Source: Amblyomma americanum
Lineage: Eukaryota > Arthropoda > Arachnida > Ixodida > Ixodidae
Reading direction: 5' to 3'
NCBI RefSeq assembly: GCF_052857255.1
Contig: NC_135504.1
Coordinates: 141,448,121 to 141,512,120, forward strand
Length of the DNA: 64,000 nucleotides
Shown here: positions 13,501 through 25,900 of the stretch, in pieces
How the letters are laid out: each line of letters starts with the position of its first letter
Numbering within the stretch: position 1 is the first letter of the stretch
The notes under the pieces: generated by a model
Told to the model about the DNA's origin: nothing
The model's database searches: none
Seen by the model: only the letters and a program-made list of their open reading frames with translations
Translations under genes and position numbers: made by a program

Positions 13501-16500
13501 CGCGTTGGAGAAGGTCCGCGTTGGAGAAACTTCGCTTTGAAGAAACGGCGCGTTGGAGAAACTCCGCGTTAGAGAAACTCCGCGCTTGAAACACACCGCG
13601 CTGGAGAAACTCCGCGTTGGAGAAAGTCCGCGTCGGAGAAGGTCCGCGTTGGAGAAAGTCCGCGTTGGAGAAAATCCGTGATGTAGAAACTCCGCCTTGG
13701 AGAAACTTCGCGTTGAAGAAACTGCGCGTTGGAGATACTCCGCGTTGGAGAAACTAGGCGCTTGAAACACACCGCGCTGGAGAAACTCCGCGTTGGAGAA
13801 AGTCCGCGTTGGAGAAGGTCCGCGTTGGAGAAAGTCCGCGTTGGAGAAAGTCCGCGTTGAAGAAAGTCCGCGCTGGAGAAACTCCGCGTTGTATAAACTC
13901 CGCGCTGGAGAAACTCCGCGATGGAGAACCTCCGCGACGGACAAACTCCGCGATGGAGAAACTCCGCGTTGGAGAAAAGTCAGCTCTGGAGAAACTCTAC
14001 GCTGAAGAAACTCCGCGCTAGAGCAACTCCGCGTTCGAGAAACTCCGCGCTGGAGAAACTCCGTGCTGCATAAAATCTGCGCTGGAGAAACTCCGGGCTG
14101 GAGAAACTCCGTGTTGGAGAAATTCCGCGCTGGAGAAACTTCGCGTTGGAGAAACTGCGCGTTGGAGAAACTCCGCGTTGGAGAAAGTCCGCGTTGGAGA
14201 AAGTCCGTGTTGGAGAGTGTCCGCGATGGAGAATCTCCGCGCTGGAGAAACTCCGTGGTGGGGAAACTTCGCGTAGGAGAAACGGCGCGTTGGAGAAGCT
14301 CCGCGTTGGAGAAACACCGCGCTTGAAACACACCGCGCTGGAGAAACTCCGCGTTGGAGAAAGTCCGCGTTGGAGAAGGTCCGCGTTGGAGAAAGTCCGC
14401 GTTGGAGAAAGTCCGCGCTGGAGAAACTGCGCGTTGGAGAAACTGCGCGTTAGAGAAACTCCGCGTTGGAGAAACTGCGTTGGAGAAAGTCCGCGTTGGA
14501 GAAAGTCCGCGTTGGTGAGAGTCCGCGATGGAGAAACTCCGCGCTGGAGAAACTACGCGTTTGAGAAACTCCGAACTGGAGAAACTCCGCGATGGAGACA
14601 ATCCGCGCTGGAGAAACTCCGCGCTGAAGAAACTCCGTGTAGGAGAAACTCCGTGTTGGAGAAACTCCGCGTTGGAGAAACTCCGCTTTGGAGAAAGTCC
14701 GCGTTGGAGAAAGTCCGCGTTGGAGAGTCCGCGATGGAGAAACTCCGCGCTGGAGAAAAATCGGGCTGGAGAAACTCCGTGTTGGAGAAACTCCGCGTTT
14801 GAGAAACTCCGAACTGGAGAAGCTCCGCGCTGGAGATTCTCCGCGGTGGAGAAACTCCGCGCTGGAGAAACTCCGTGTTGGAGAAACTCTGTGTTGGAGA
14901 AATTCCGCCTTGGACAAACTTCGCTTTGAAGAAACGGCGCGTTGGAGAAACTCCGCGTTAGAGAAACTCCGCGCTTGAAACACACCGCGCTGGAGAAACT
15001 CCGCGTTAGAGAAAGTCCGCGTCGGAGAAGGTCCGCGTTGGAGAAAGTCCGCGTTGGAGAAAATCCGTGTTGTAGAAACTCCGCCTTGGAGAAACTTCGC
15101 GTTGAAGAAACGGCGCGTTGGAAAAACTCCGCGTTCGAGAAACTCCGCGCTTGAAACACACCGCGCTGGAGAAACTCAGCGTTGGAGAAAGTCCGCGTCG
15201 GAGAAGGTCCGCGTTGGAGAAACTCTGCGTTGGAGAAACTCCGTGTTGTAGAAACTCCGCTTTGGAGAAACTTCGCGTTGAAGAAACGGCGCGTTGGAGA
15301 TTCTCCGCGTTGGAGAAAAGTCCGCTCTGGAGAAACTCTACGCTGGAGAAACTCCGCGCTGGAGCAACTCCGCGTTGGAGAAACTCCCGCTGGAGAAATT
15401 CAGTGCTGCATAAAATCTGCGCTGGAGAAACTCCGGGCTGGAGAAACTCCGCGCTGGAGGAACTCCGTGCTGGACAAACTCCGCGCTGGAGAAACTCCGT
15501 GTTGTATAAACTCCGCGATGAAGAAAGTCCGCGACGGACAAACTCCGCGATGGAGAAACTCCGCGTTGGAGAAAAGTCCGCTCTGGAGAAACTCTACGCT
15601 GGAGAAACTCCGCGATGGAGACACTCCGCGCTGGAGAAACTCCGCGCTGGAGAAACTCCGCGCTGGAGAAACTCCGCGCTGGAGAAACTCCGTGTTGGGG
15701 AAACTTCGCGTTGGAGAAACGGTGCGTTGGAGAAGCTCCGCGTTGGAGAAACTCCGCGCTTGAAACACACCACGGTGGAGAAACTCCGCGTTGCAGAAAG
15801 TCAGCGTTGGAGAAGGTCCGCGTTGGAGAAAGTCCGCGTTGGAGAAAGTCCGCGCTGGAGAAACTCCGCGTTGTATAAACTCCGCGCTGGAGAAACTCCG
15901 CGATGAAGAAAATCCGCGACGTACAAACTCCGCGATGGAGAAACTCCGCGTTGGAGAAAAGTCCGCTCTGGAGAAACTCTACGCTGGAGAAACTCCGCGC
16001 TGGAGCAACTCCGCGTTGGAGAAACTCCGCGCTGGAGAAACTCCGTGCTGCATAAAATCTGCGCTTGAGAAACTCCGGGCTGGAGAAACTCCGCGCTGGA
16101 GAAACTCCGTGCTGGACAAACTCCGCGCTGGAGAAACTTCGCGTTGGAGAAACTCCGCGTTGGAGAAACTCCGCGTTGGAGAAAGTCCGCGTTGGAGAAA
16201 GTCCGCGTTGGAGAGTGTCCGCGATGGAGAAACTCCGCGCTGGAGAAACTCCGTGGTGGGGAAACTTCGCGTAGGAGAAACGGCGCGTTGGAGAAGCTCC
16301 GCGTTGGAGAAACACCGCGCTTGAAACACACCGCGCTGGAGAAACTCCGCGTTGGAGAAAGTCCGCGTTGGAGAAGGTCCGCGTTGGAGAAAGTCCGCGC
16401 TGGAGAAACTGCGCGTTGGAGAAACTGCGCGTTGGAGAAACTCCGCGTTGGAGAAACTCTGCGTTGGAGAAAGTCCGCGTTGGAGAAAGTCCGCGTTGGT

Positions 16501-17915
16501 GAGAGTCCGCGATGGAGAAACTCCGCGCTGGAGAAACTCCGTGTTGGAGAAACTCTGTGTTGGAGAAATTCCGCCTTGGAGAAACTTCGCTTTGAAGAAA
16601 CGGCGCGTTGGAGAAACTCCGCGTTAGAGAAACTCCGCGCTTGAAACACACCGCGCTGGAGAAACTCCGCGTTAGAGAAAGTCCGCGTCGGAGAAGGTCC
16701 GCGTTGGAGAAAATCCGTGTTGTAGAAACTCCGCCTTGGAGAAACTTCGCGTTGAAGAAACGGCGCGTTGGAAAAACTCCGCGTTCGAGAAACTCCGCGC
16801 TTGAAACACACCGCGCTGGAGAAACTCCGCGTTGGAGAAAGTCCGCGTCGGAGAAGGTCCGCGTTGGAGAAACTCCGCGTTGGAGAAACTCCGTGTTGTA
16901 GAAACTCCGCTTTGGAGAAACTTCGCGTTGAAGAAACGGCGCGTTGGAGATTCTCCGCGTTGGAGAAACTCCGCACTTGAAACACACCGCGCTGGAGAAA
17001 CTCCGCGTTGGAGAAAGTCCGCGTTGGAGAAGGTCCGCGTTGGAGAAAGTCCGCGTTGGATAAAGTCCGCGTTGGAGAAACTCCGCGTTGAAGAAAGTCC
17101 GCGTTGGAGAAAGTCCGCGCTGGAGAAACTCCGCGTTGTATAAACTCCGCGATGAAGAAAGTCCGCGACGGACAAACTCCGCGATGGAGAAACTCCGCGT
17201 TGGAGAAAAGTCCGCGTTGGAGAAGGTCCGCGTTGGAGAAAGTCCGCGTTGGAGAAAGTCCGCGCTGGAGAAACTCCGCGATGAAGAAAGTCCGCGACGG
17301 ACAAACTCCGCGATGGAGAAACTCCGCGTTGGAGAAAAGTCCGCTCTGGAGAAACTCTACGCTGGAGAAACTCCGCGCTGGAGCAACTCCGCGTTGGAGA
17401 AACTCCGCGCTGGAGAAACTCCGTGCTGGAGAAACTTCGCGTTGGAGAAACTGCGCGTTGGAGAAACTCCGCGTTGGAGAAACTCCGCTGTTGGAGAAAG
17501 TCCGCGTTGGAGAAATTCCGCGTTGGAGAGAGTCTGCGATGGAGAAATTCCGCGCTGGAGAAACTCCGCGTTTGAGAAACTCCGAACTCTAGAAACTCCG
17601 CGATGGAGACACTCCGCGCTGGAGAAATTCCGCGTTGGAAAAAGTCCGCTTTGGAGAAGATCCGCGTTGGAGAAAGTCCGCGTTGGAGAAAGTCCGCGTT
17701 GGAGAAACTCCGCGTTGAAGAAAGTCCGCGTTGGAGAAAGTCCGCGCTGGAGAAACTCCGCATTGTATAAACTCCGCGATGAAGAAAGTCCGCGACGGAC
17801 AAACTCCGCGATGGAGAAACTCCGCGTTGGAGAAAAGTCCGCTCTGGAGAAACTCTACGCTGGAGAAACTCCGCGATGGAGACACTCCGCGCTGGAGAAA
17901 CTCTGCGCTGGAGAA
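10551..17915. repeat. Copy S2 of the left 7-kb higher-order repeat (7,365 bp)
   Basis: This copy starts with the same units as position 1 and is followed at 17,916 by the next copy. It aligns to 17,916 onward with an offset of 7,365, then 7,317, 7,333, 7,317 and 7,333. Every step is 16 or 48 bp, a whole number of monomers. The two TCTAGA-bearing units at about 12,945 and 17,588 recur in step with the neighbouring copies (12,945 to 20,262 is 7,317; 10,223 to 17,588 is 7,365). The match is very close over several kilobases, which implies recent duplication. Confidence 0.9.
11505..11530. other. One-monomer (16 bp) deletion relative to sister copies
   Basis: S0 (about 960-1,000) and S3 (about 18,830-18,860) have two GTCC units before the 14-bp GGAGAGTCCGCG unit. 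S2 has one. The offset between S0 and S2 changes here from 10,550 to 10,534. One GTCC monomer is lost with register kept. Confidence 0.85.
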
Positions 17916-20900
17916 ACTCCGCGCTGGAGAAACTCCGTGTTGGGGAAAATTCGCGTTGGAGAAACGGTGCGTTGGAGAAGCTCCGCGTTGGAGAAACTCC
18001 GCGCTTGAAACACACCATGGTGGAGAAAGTCCGCGCTGGAGAAACTCCGCGTTGTATAAACTCCGCGCTGGAGAAACTCCGCGATGAAGAAAATCCGCGA
18101 CGGACAAACTCCGCGATGGAGAAACTCCGCGTTGGAGAAAAGTCCGCTCTGGAGAAACTCTACGCTGGAGAAACTCCGCGCTGGAGCAACTCCGCGTTGG
18201 AGAAACTCCGCGCTGGAGAAACTCCGTGCTGCATAAAATCTGCGCTTGAGAAACTCCGGGCTGGAGAAACTCCGCGCTGGAGAAACTCCGTGCTGGACAA
18301 ACTCCGCGCTGGAGAAATTTTGCGTTGGAGAAACTCCGCGTTGGAGAAACTCCGCGTTGGAGAAAGTCCGCGTTGGAGAGTGTCCGCGATGGAGAAACTC
18401 CGCGCTGGAGAAACTCCGTGGTGGGGAAACTTCGCGTAGGAGAAACGGCGCGTTGGAGAAGCTCCGCGTTGGAGAAACACCGCGCTTGAAACACACCGCG
18501 CTGGAGAAACTCCGCGTTGGAGAAAGTCCGCGTTGGAGAAGGTCCGCGTTGGAGACAGTCCGCGTTGGAGAAAGTCCGCGCTGGAGAAACTGCGCGTTGG
18601 AGAAACTGCGCGTTGGAGAAACTCCGCGTTGGAGAAAGTCCGCGTTGGTGAGAGTCCGCGATGGAGAAACTCCGCGCTGGAGAAACTACGCGTTTGAGAA
18701 ACTCCGAACTGGAGAAACTCCGCGATGGAGACAATCCGCGCTGGAGAAACTCCGCGCTGAAGAAACTCCGTGTAGGAGAAACTCCGTGTTGGAGAAACTC
18801 CGCGTTGGAGAAACTCCGCTTTGGAGAAAGTCCGCGTTGGAGAAAGTCCGCATTGGAGAGTCCGCGATGGAGAAACTCCGCGCTGGAGAAAAATCGGGCT
18901 GGAGAAACTCCGTGTTGGAGAAACTCCGCGTTTGAGAAACTCCGAACTGGAGAAGCTCCGAGCTGGAGATTCTCCGCGGTGGAGAAACTCCGCGCTGGAG
19001 AAACTCCGTGTTGGAGAAACTCTGTGTTGGAGAAATTCCGCCTTGGAGAAACTTCGCTTTGAAGAAACGGCGCGTTGGAGAAACTCCGCGTTAGAGAAAC
19101 TCCGCGCTTGAAACACACCGCGCTGGAGAAACTCCGCGTTAGAGAAAGTCCGCGTCGGAGAAGGTCCGCGTTGGAGAAAGTCCGCGTTGGAGAAAATCCG
19201 TGTTGTAGAAGCTCCGCCTTGAAGAAACTTCGCGTTGAAGAAACGGCGCGTTGGAGAAACTCCGCGTTCGAGAAACTCCGCGCTTGAAACACACCGCGCT
19301 GGAGAAACTCCGCGTTGGAGAAAGTCCGCGTCGGAGAAGGTCCGCGTTGGAGAAACTCCGCGTTGGAGAAACTCCGTGTTGTAGAAACTCCGATTTGGAG
19401 AAACTTCGCGTTGAAGAAACGGCGCGTTGGAGATTATCCGCGTTGGAGAAACTCCGCACTTGAAACACACCGCGCTCGAGAAACTCCGCGTTGCAGAAAG
19501 TCCGCGTTGGAGAAAGTCCGCGCTGGAGAAACTCCGCGTTGTATAAACTCCGCGATGAAGAAAGTCCGCGACGGACAAACTCCGCGATGGAGAAACTCCG
19601 CGTTGGAGAAAAGTCCGCTCTGGAGAAACTCTACGCTGGAGAAACTCCGCGATGGAGACACTCCGCGCTGGAGAAACTCCGCGCTGGAGAAACTGCGCGC
19701 TGGAGAAACTCCGTGTTGGGGAAACTTCGCGTTGGAGAAACGGTGCGTTGGAGAAGCTCCGCGTTGGAGAAACTCCGCGCTTGAAACACACCACGCTGGA
19801 GAAACTCCGCGTTGGAGAAAGTCCGCGTTGGAGAAGGTCCGCGTTGGAGAAAGTCCGCGCTGGAGAAACTCCGCGTTGTATAAACTCCGCGCTGGAGAAA
19901 CTCCGCGATGAAGAAAGTCCGCGACGGACAAACTCCGCGATGGAGAAACTCCGCGTTGGAGAAAAGTCCGCTCTGGAGAAACTCTACGCTGGAGAAACTC
20001 CGCGCTGGAGCAACTCCGCGTTGGAGAAACTCCGTGCTGCATAAAATCTGCGCTGGAGAAACTCCGGGCTGGAGAAACTCCGTGCTGGACAAACTCCGCG
20101 CTGGAGAAACTTCGCGTTGGAGAAACTGCGCGTTGGAGAAACTCCGCGTTGGAGAAACTCCGCGTTGGAGAAAGTCCGCGTTGGAGAAATTCCGCGTTGG
20201 AGAGAGTCTGCGATGGAGAAATTCCGCGCTGGAGAAACTCCGCGTTTGAGAAACTCCGAACTCTAGAAACTCCGCGATGGAGACACTCCGCGCTGGAGAA
20301 ACTCCGCGTTGGAGAAAGTCCGCTTTGGAGAAGATCCGCGTTGGAGAAAGTCCGCGTTGGAGAAAGTCCGCGTTGGAGAAACTCCGCGTTGAAGAAAGTC
20401 CGCGTTGGAGAAAGTCCGCGCTGGAGAAACTCCGCGTTGTATAAACTCCGCGATGAAGAAAGTCCGCGACGGACAAACTCCGCGATGGAGAAACTCCGCG
20501 TTGGAGAAAAGACCGCTCTGGAGAAACTCTACACTGGAGAAACTCCGCGCTGTAGCAACTCCGCGTTGGAGCAACTCCGCGCTGGAGAAACTCCGTGCTG
20601 GACAAACTCCGCGCTGGAGAAACTCCGTGTTGGAGAAAGTCCGCGTCGGAGAAGGTCCGCGTTGGAGAAAGTCCGCGTTGGAGAAAATCCGTGATGTAGA
20701 AACTCTGCCTTGGAGAAACTTCGCGTTGAAGAAACGGCGCGTTGGAGATACTCCGCGTTGGAGAAACTACGCGCTTGAAACACACCGCGCTGGAGAAACT
20801 CCGCGTTGGAGAAAGTCCGCGTTGGAGAAGGTCCGCGTTGGAGAAACTTCGCTTTGAAGAAACGGCGCGTTGGAGAAACTCCGCGTTAGAGAAACTCCGC

Positions 20901-23900
20901 GCTTGAAACACACCGCGCTGGAGAAACTCCGCGTTGGAGAAAGTCCGCGTCGGAGAAGGTCCGCGTTGGAGAAAGTCCGCGTTGGAGAAAATCCGTGATG
21001 TAGAAACTCCGCCTTGGAGAAACTTCGCGTTGAAGAAACTGCGCGTTGGAGATACTCCGCGTTGGAGAAACTAGGCGCTTGAAACACACCGCGCTGGAGA
21101 AACTCCGCGTTGGAGAAAGTCCGCGTTGGAGAAGGTCCGCGTTGGAGAAAGTCCGCGTTGGAGAAAGTCCGCGTTGAAGAAAGTCCGCGCTGGAGAAACT
21201 CCGCGTTGTATAAACTCCGCGCTGGAGAAACTCCGCGATGGAGAACCTCCGCGACGGACAAACTCCGCGATGGAGAAACTCCGCGTTGGAGAAAAGTCAG
21301 CTCTGGAGAAACTCTACGCTGAAGAAACTCCGCGCTAGAGCAACTCCGCGTTCGAGAAACTCCGCGCTGGAGAAACTCCGTGCTGCATAAAATCTGCGCT
21401 GGAGAAACTCCGGGCTGGAGAAACTCCGTGTTGGAGAAACTCCGCGCTGGAGAAACTTCGCGTTGGAGAAACTGCGCGTTGGAGAAACTCCGCGTTGGAG
21501 AAAGTCCGCGTTGGAGAAAGTCCGTGTTGGAGAGTGTCCGCGATGGAGAAACTCCGCGCTGGAGAAACTCCGTGGTGGGGAAACTTCGCGTAGGAGAAAC
21601 GGCGCGTTGGAGAAGCTCCGCGTTGGAGAAACACCGCGCTTGAAACACACCGCGCTGGAGAAACTCCGCGTTGGAGAAAGTCCGCGTTGGAGAAGGTCCG
21701 CGTTGGAGAAAGTCCGCGTTGGAGAAAGTCCGCGCTGGAGAAACTGCGCGTTGGAGAAACTGCGCGTTAGAGAAACTCCGCGTTGGAGAAACTGCGTTGG
21801 AGAAAGTCCGCGTTGGAGAAAGTCCGCGTTGGTGAGAGTCCGCGATGGAGAAACTCCGCGCTGGAGAAACTACGCGTTTGAGAAACTCCGAACTGGAGAA
21901 ACTCCGCGATGGAGACAATCCGCGCTGGAGAAACTCCGCGCTGAAGAAACTCCGTGTAGGAGAAACTCCGTGTTGGAGAAACTCCGCGTTGGAGAAACTC
22001 CGCTTTGGAGAAAGTCCGCGTTGGAGAAAGTCCGCGTTGGAGAGTCCGCGATGGAGAAACTCCGCGCTGGAGAAAAATCGGGCTGGAGAAACTCCGTGTT
22101 GGAGAAACTCCGCGTTTGAGAAACTCCGAACTGGAGAAGCTCCGCGCTGGAGATTCTCCGCGGTGGAGAAACTCCGCGCTGGAGAAACTCCGTGTTGGAG
22201 AAACTCTGTGTTGGAGAAATTCCGCCTTGGACAAACTTCGCTTTGAAGAAACGGCGCGTTGGAGAAACTCCGCGTTAGAGAAACTCCGCGCTTGAAACAC
22301 ACCGCGCTGGAGAAACTCCGCGTTAGAGAAAGTCCGCGTCGGAGAAGGTCCGCGTTGGAGAAAGTCCGCGTTGGAGAAAATCCGTGTTGTAGAAACTCCG
22401 CCTTGGAGAAACTTCGCGTTGAAGAAACGGCGCGTTGGAAAAACTCCGCGTTCGAGAAACTCCGCGCTTGAAACACACCGCGCTGGAGAAACTCAGCGTT
22501 GGAGAAAGTCCGCGTCGGAGAAGGTCCGCGTTGGAGAAACTCTGCGTTGGAGAAACTCCGTGTTGTAGAAACTCCGCTTTGGAGAAACTTCGCGTTGAAG
22601 AAACGGCGCGTTGGAGATTCTCCGCGTTGGAGAAAAGTCCGCTCTGGAGAAACTCTACGCTGGAGAAACTCCGCGCTGGAGCAACTCCGCGTTGGAGAAA
22701 CTCCCGCTGGAGAAATTCAGTGCTGCATAAAATCTGCGCTGGAGAAACTCCGGGCTGGAGAAACTCCGCGCTGGAGGAACTCCGTGCTGGACAAACTCCG
22801 CGCTGGAGAAACTCCGTGTTGTATAAACTCCGCGATGAAGAAAGTCCGCGACGGACAAACTCCGCGATGGAGAAACTCCGCGTTGGAGAAAAGTCCGCTC
22901 TGGAGAAACTCTACGCTGGAGAAACTCCGCGATGGAGACACTCCGCGCTGGAGAAACTCCGCGCTGGAGAAACTCCGCGCTGGAGAAACTCCGCGCTGGA
23001 GAAACTCCGTGTTGGGGAAACTTCGCGTTGGAGAAACGGTGCGTTGGAGAAGCTCCGCGTTGGAGAAACTCCGCGCTTGAAACACACCACGGTGGAGAAA
23101 CTCCGCGTTGCAGAAAGTCAGCGTTGGAGAAGGTCCGCGTTGGAGAAAGTCCGCGTTGGAGAAAGTCCGCGCTGGAGAAACTCCGCGTTGTATAAACTCC
23201 GCGCTGGAGAAACTCCGCGATGAAGAAAATCCGCGACGTACAAACTCCGCGATGGAGAAACTCCGCGTTGGAGAAAAGTCCGCTCTGGAGAAACTCTACG
23301 CTGGAGAAACTCCGCGCTGGAGCAACTCCGCGTTGGAGAAACTCCGCGCTGGAGAAACTCCGTGCTGCATAAAATCTGCGCTTGAGAAACTCCGGGCTGG
23401 AGAAACTCCGCGCTGGAGAAACTCCGTGCTGGACAAACTCCGCGCTGGAGAAACTTCGCGTTGGAGAAACTCCGCGTTGGAGAAACTCCGCGTTGGAGAA
23501 AGTCCGCGTTGGAGAAAGTCCGCGTTGGAGAGTGTCCGCGATGGAGAAACTCCGCGCTGGAGAAACTCCGTGGTGGGGAAACTTCGCGTAGGAGAAACGG
23601 CGCGTTGGAGAAGCTCCGCGTTGGAGAAACACCGCGCTTGAAACACACCGCGCTGGAGAAACTCCGCGTTGGAGAAAGTCCGCGTTGGAGAAGGTCCGCG
23701 TTGGAGAAAGTCCGCGCTGGAGAAACTGCGCGTTGGAGAAACTGCGCGTTGGAGAAACTCCGCGTTGGAGAAACTCTGCGTTGGAGAAAGTCCGCGTTGG
23801 AGAAAGTCCGCGTTGGTGAGAGTCCGCGATGGAGAAACTCCGCGCTGGAGAAACTCCGTGTTGGAGAAACTCTGTGTTGGAGAAATTCCGCCTTGGAGAA

Positions 23901-24534
23901 ACTTCGCTTTGAAGAAACGGCGCGTTGGAGAAACTCCGCGTTAGAGAAACTCCGCGCTTGAAACACACCGCGCTGGAGAAACTCCGCGTTAGAGAAAGTC
24001 CGCGTCGGAGAAGGTCCGCGTTGGAGAAAGTCCGCGTTGGAGAAAATCCGTGTTGTAGAAACTCCGCCTTGGAGAAACTTCGCGTTGAAGAAACGGCGCG
24101 TTGGAAAAACTCCGCGTTCGAGAAACTCCGCGCTTGAAACACACCGCGCTGGAGAAACTCCGCGTTGGAGAAAGTCCGCGTCGGAGAAGGTCCGCGTTGG
24201 AGAAACTCCGCGTTGGAGAAACTCCGTGTTGTAGAAACTCCGCTTTGGAGAATCTTCGCGTTGAAGAAACGGCGCGTTGGAGATTCTCCGCGTTGGAGAA
24301 ACTCCGCACTTGAAACACACCTTGCTGGAGAAACTCCGCGTTGGAGAAAGTCCGCGTTGGAGAAGGTCCGCGTTGGAGAAAGTCCGAGTTGGAGAAAGTC
24401 CGCGTTGGAGAAACTCCGCGTTGAAGAAAGTCCGCGTTGGAGAAAGTCCGCGCTGGAGAAACTCCGCGTTGTATAAACTCCGCGATGAAGAAAGTCCGCG
24501 ACGGACAAACTCCGCGATGGAGAAACTCCGCGTT
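17916..24534. repeat. Copy S3 of the left 7-kb higher-order repeat, cut short
   Basis: It matches 10,551 to about 17,200 closely. It lacks three units (48 bp) near 18,030 and one unit near 19,850, and has one extra unit near 24,020, relative to S2. Correspondence stops at about 24,534: S2 continues GGAGAAAAGTCCGCGTTGG, whereas here the sequence continues GGAGAAAAGTCCGCTCTGG and instead resembles about 22,890-23,600 (offsets 1,650 and 1,634). The final 450 bp overlap the first unit of the 1,824-bp duplication described next. Confidence 0.87.
18020..18045. other. Three-monomer (48 bp) deletion relative to copy S2
   Basis: After the ACCATGGTGGAGAAAG unit, S2 and S0 have a run of GTCC and GGTCC units before GTCCGCGCTGG. 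S3 goes directly to GTCCGCGCTGG. The offset to S2 changes from 7,365 to 7,317. Confidence 0.85.
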
Positions 24535-25900
24535 GGAGAAAAGTCCGCTCTGGAGAAACTCTACGCTGGAGAAACTCCGCGATGGAGACACTCCGCGCTG
24601 GAGAAACTCCGCGCTGGAGAAACTCCGCGCTGGAGAAACTCCGTGTTGGGGAAACTTCGCGTTGGAGAAACGGTGCGTTGGAGAAGCTCCGCGTTGGAGA
24701 AACTCCGCGCTTGAAACACACCACGGTGGAGAAACTCCGCGTTGCAGAAAGTCAGCGTTGGAGAAGGTCCGCGTTGGAGAAAGTCCGCGTTGGAGAAAGT
24801 CCGCGCTGGAGAAACTCCGCGTTGTATAAACTCAGCGCTGGAGAAACTCCGCGATGAAGAAAATCCGCGACGTACAAACTCCGCGATGGAGAAACTCCGC
24901 GTTGGAGAAAAGTCCGCTCTGGAGAAACTCTACGCTGGAGAAACTCCGCGCTGGAGCAACTCCGCGTTGGAGAAACTCCGCGCTGGAGAAACTCCGTGCT
25001 GCATAAAATCTGCGCTTGAGAAACTCCGGGCTGGAGAAACTCCGCGCTGGAGAAACTCCGTGCTGGACAAACTCCGCGCTGGAGAAACTTCACGTTGGAG
25101 AAACTCCGCGTTGGAGAAACTCCGCGTTGGAGAAAGTCCGCGTTGGAGAAAGTCCGTGGTGGGGAAACTTCGCGTAGGAGAAACGGCGCGTTGGAGAAGC
25201 TCCGCGTTGGAGAAACACCGCGCTTGAAACACACCGCGCTGGAGAAACTCCGCGTTGGAGAAAGTCCGCGTTGGAGAAGGTCCGCGTTGGAGAAAGTCCG
25301 CGCTGGAGAAACTGCGCGTTGGAGAAACTGCGCGTTGGAGAAACTCCGCGATGGAGAAACTCCGCGCTGGAGAAACTACGCGTTTGAGAAACTACGCGTT
25401 TGAGAAACTCCGAACTGGAGAAACTCCGCGATGGAGACAATCCGCGCTGGAGAAACTCCGCGCTGAAGAAACTCCGTGTAGGAGAAACTCCGTGTTGGAG
25501 AAACTCCGCGTTGGAGAAACTCCGCTTTGGAGAAAGTCCGCGTTGGAGAAAGTCCGCGTTGGAGAGTCCGCGATGGAGAAACTCCGCGCTGGAGAAAAAT
25601 TGGGCTGGAGAAACTCCGTGTTGGAGAAACTCCGCGTTTGAGAAACTCCGAACTGGAGAAGCTCCGCGCTGGAGATTCTCCGCGGTGGAGAAACTCCGCG
25701 CTGGAGAAACTCCGTGTTGGAGAAACTCTGTGTTGGAGAAATTCCGCCTTGGAGAAACTTCGCTTTGAAGTAACGGCGCGTTGGAGAAACTCCGCGTTAG
25801 AGAAAGTCCGCGTTGGAGAAGGTCCGCGTTGGAGAAAGTCCGCGTTGGAGAAAGTACGCGTTGGAGAAACTCCGCGTTGAAGAAAGTCCGCGTTGGAGAA
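24077..25900. repeat. First unit of a 1,824-bp tandem duplication
   Basis: From about 24,077 to 25,804 each diagnostic variant reappears exactly 1,824 bp downstream. The length is 114 monomers of 16 bp with no net gain or loss, and the only differences I saw are scattered single bases (for example a TAACGG unit near 25,770 against AAACGG downstream). The last 100 bp or so (25,805-25,900) are a run of GTCC-type units absent from the second copy. Confidence 0.85.
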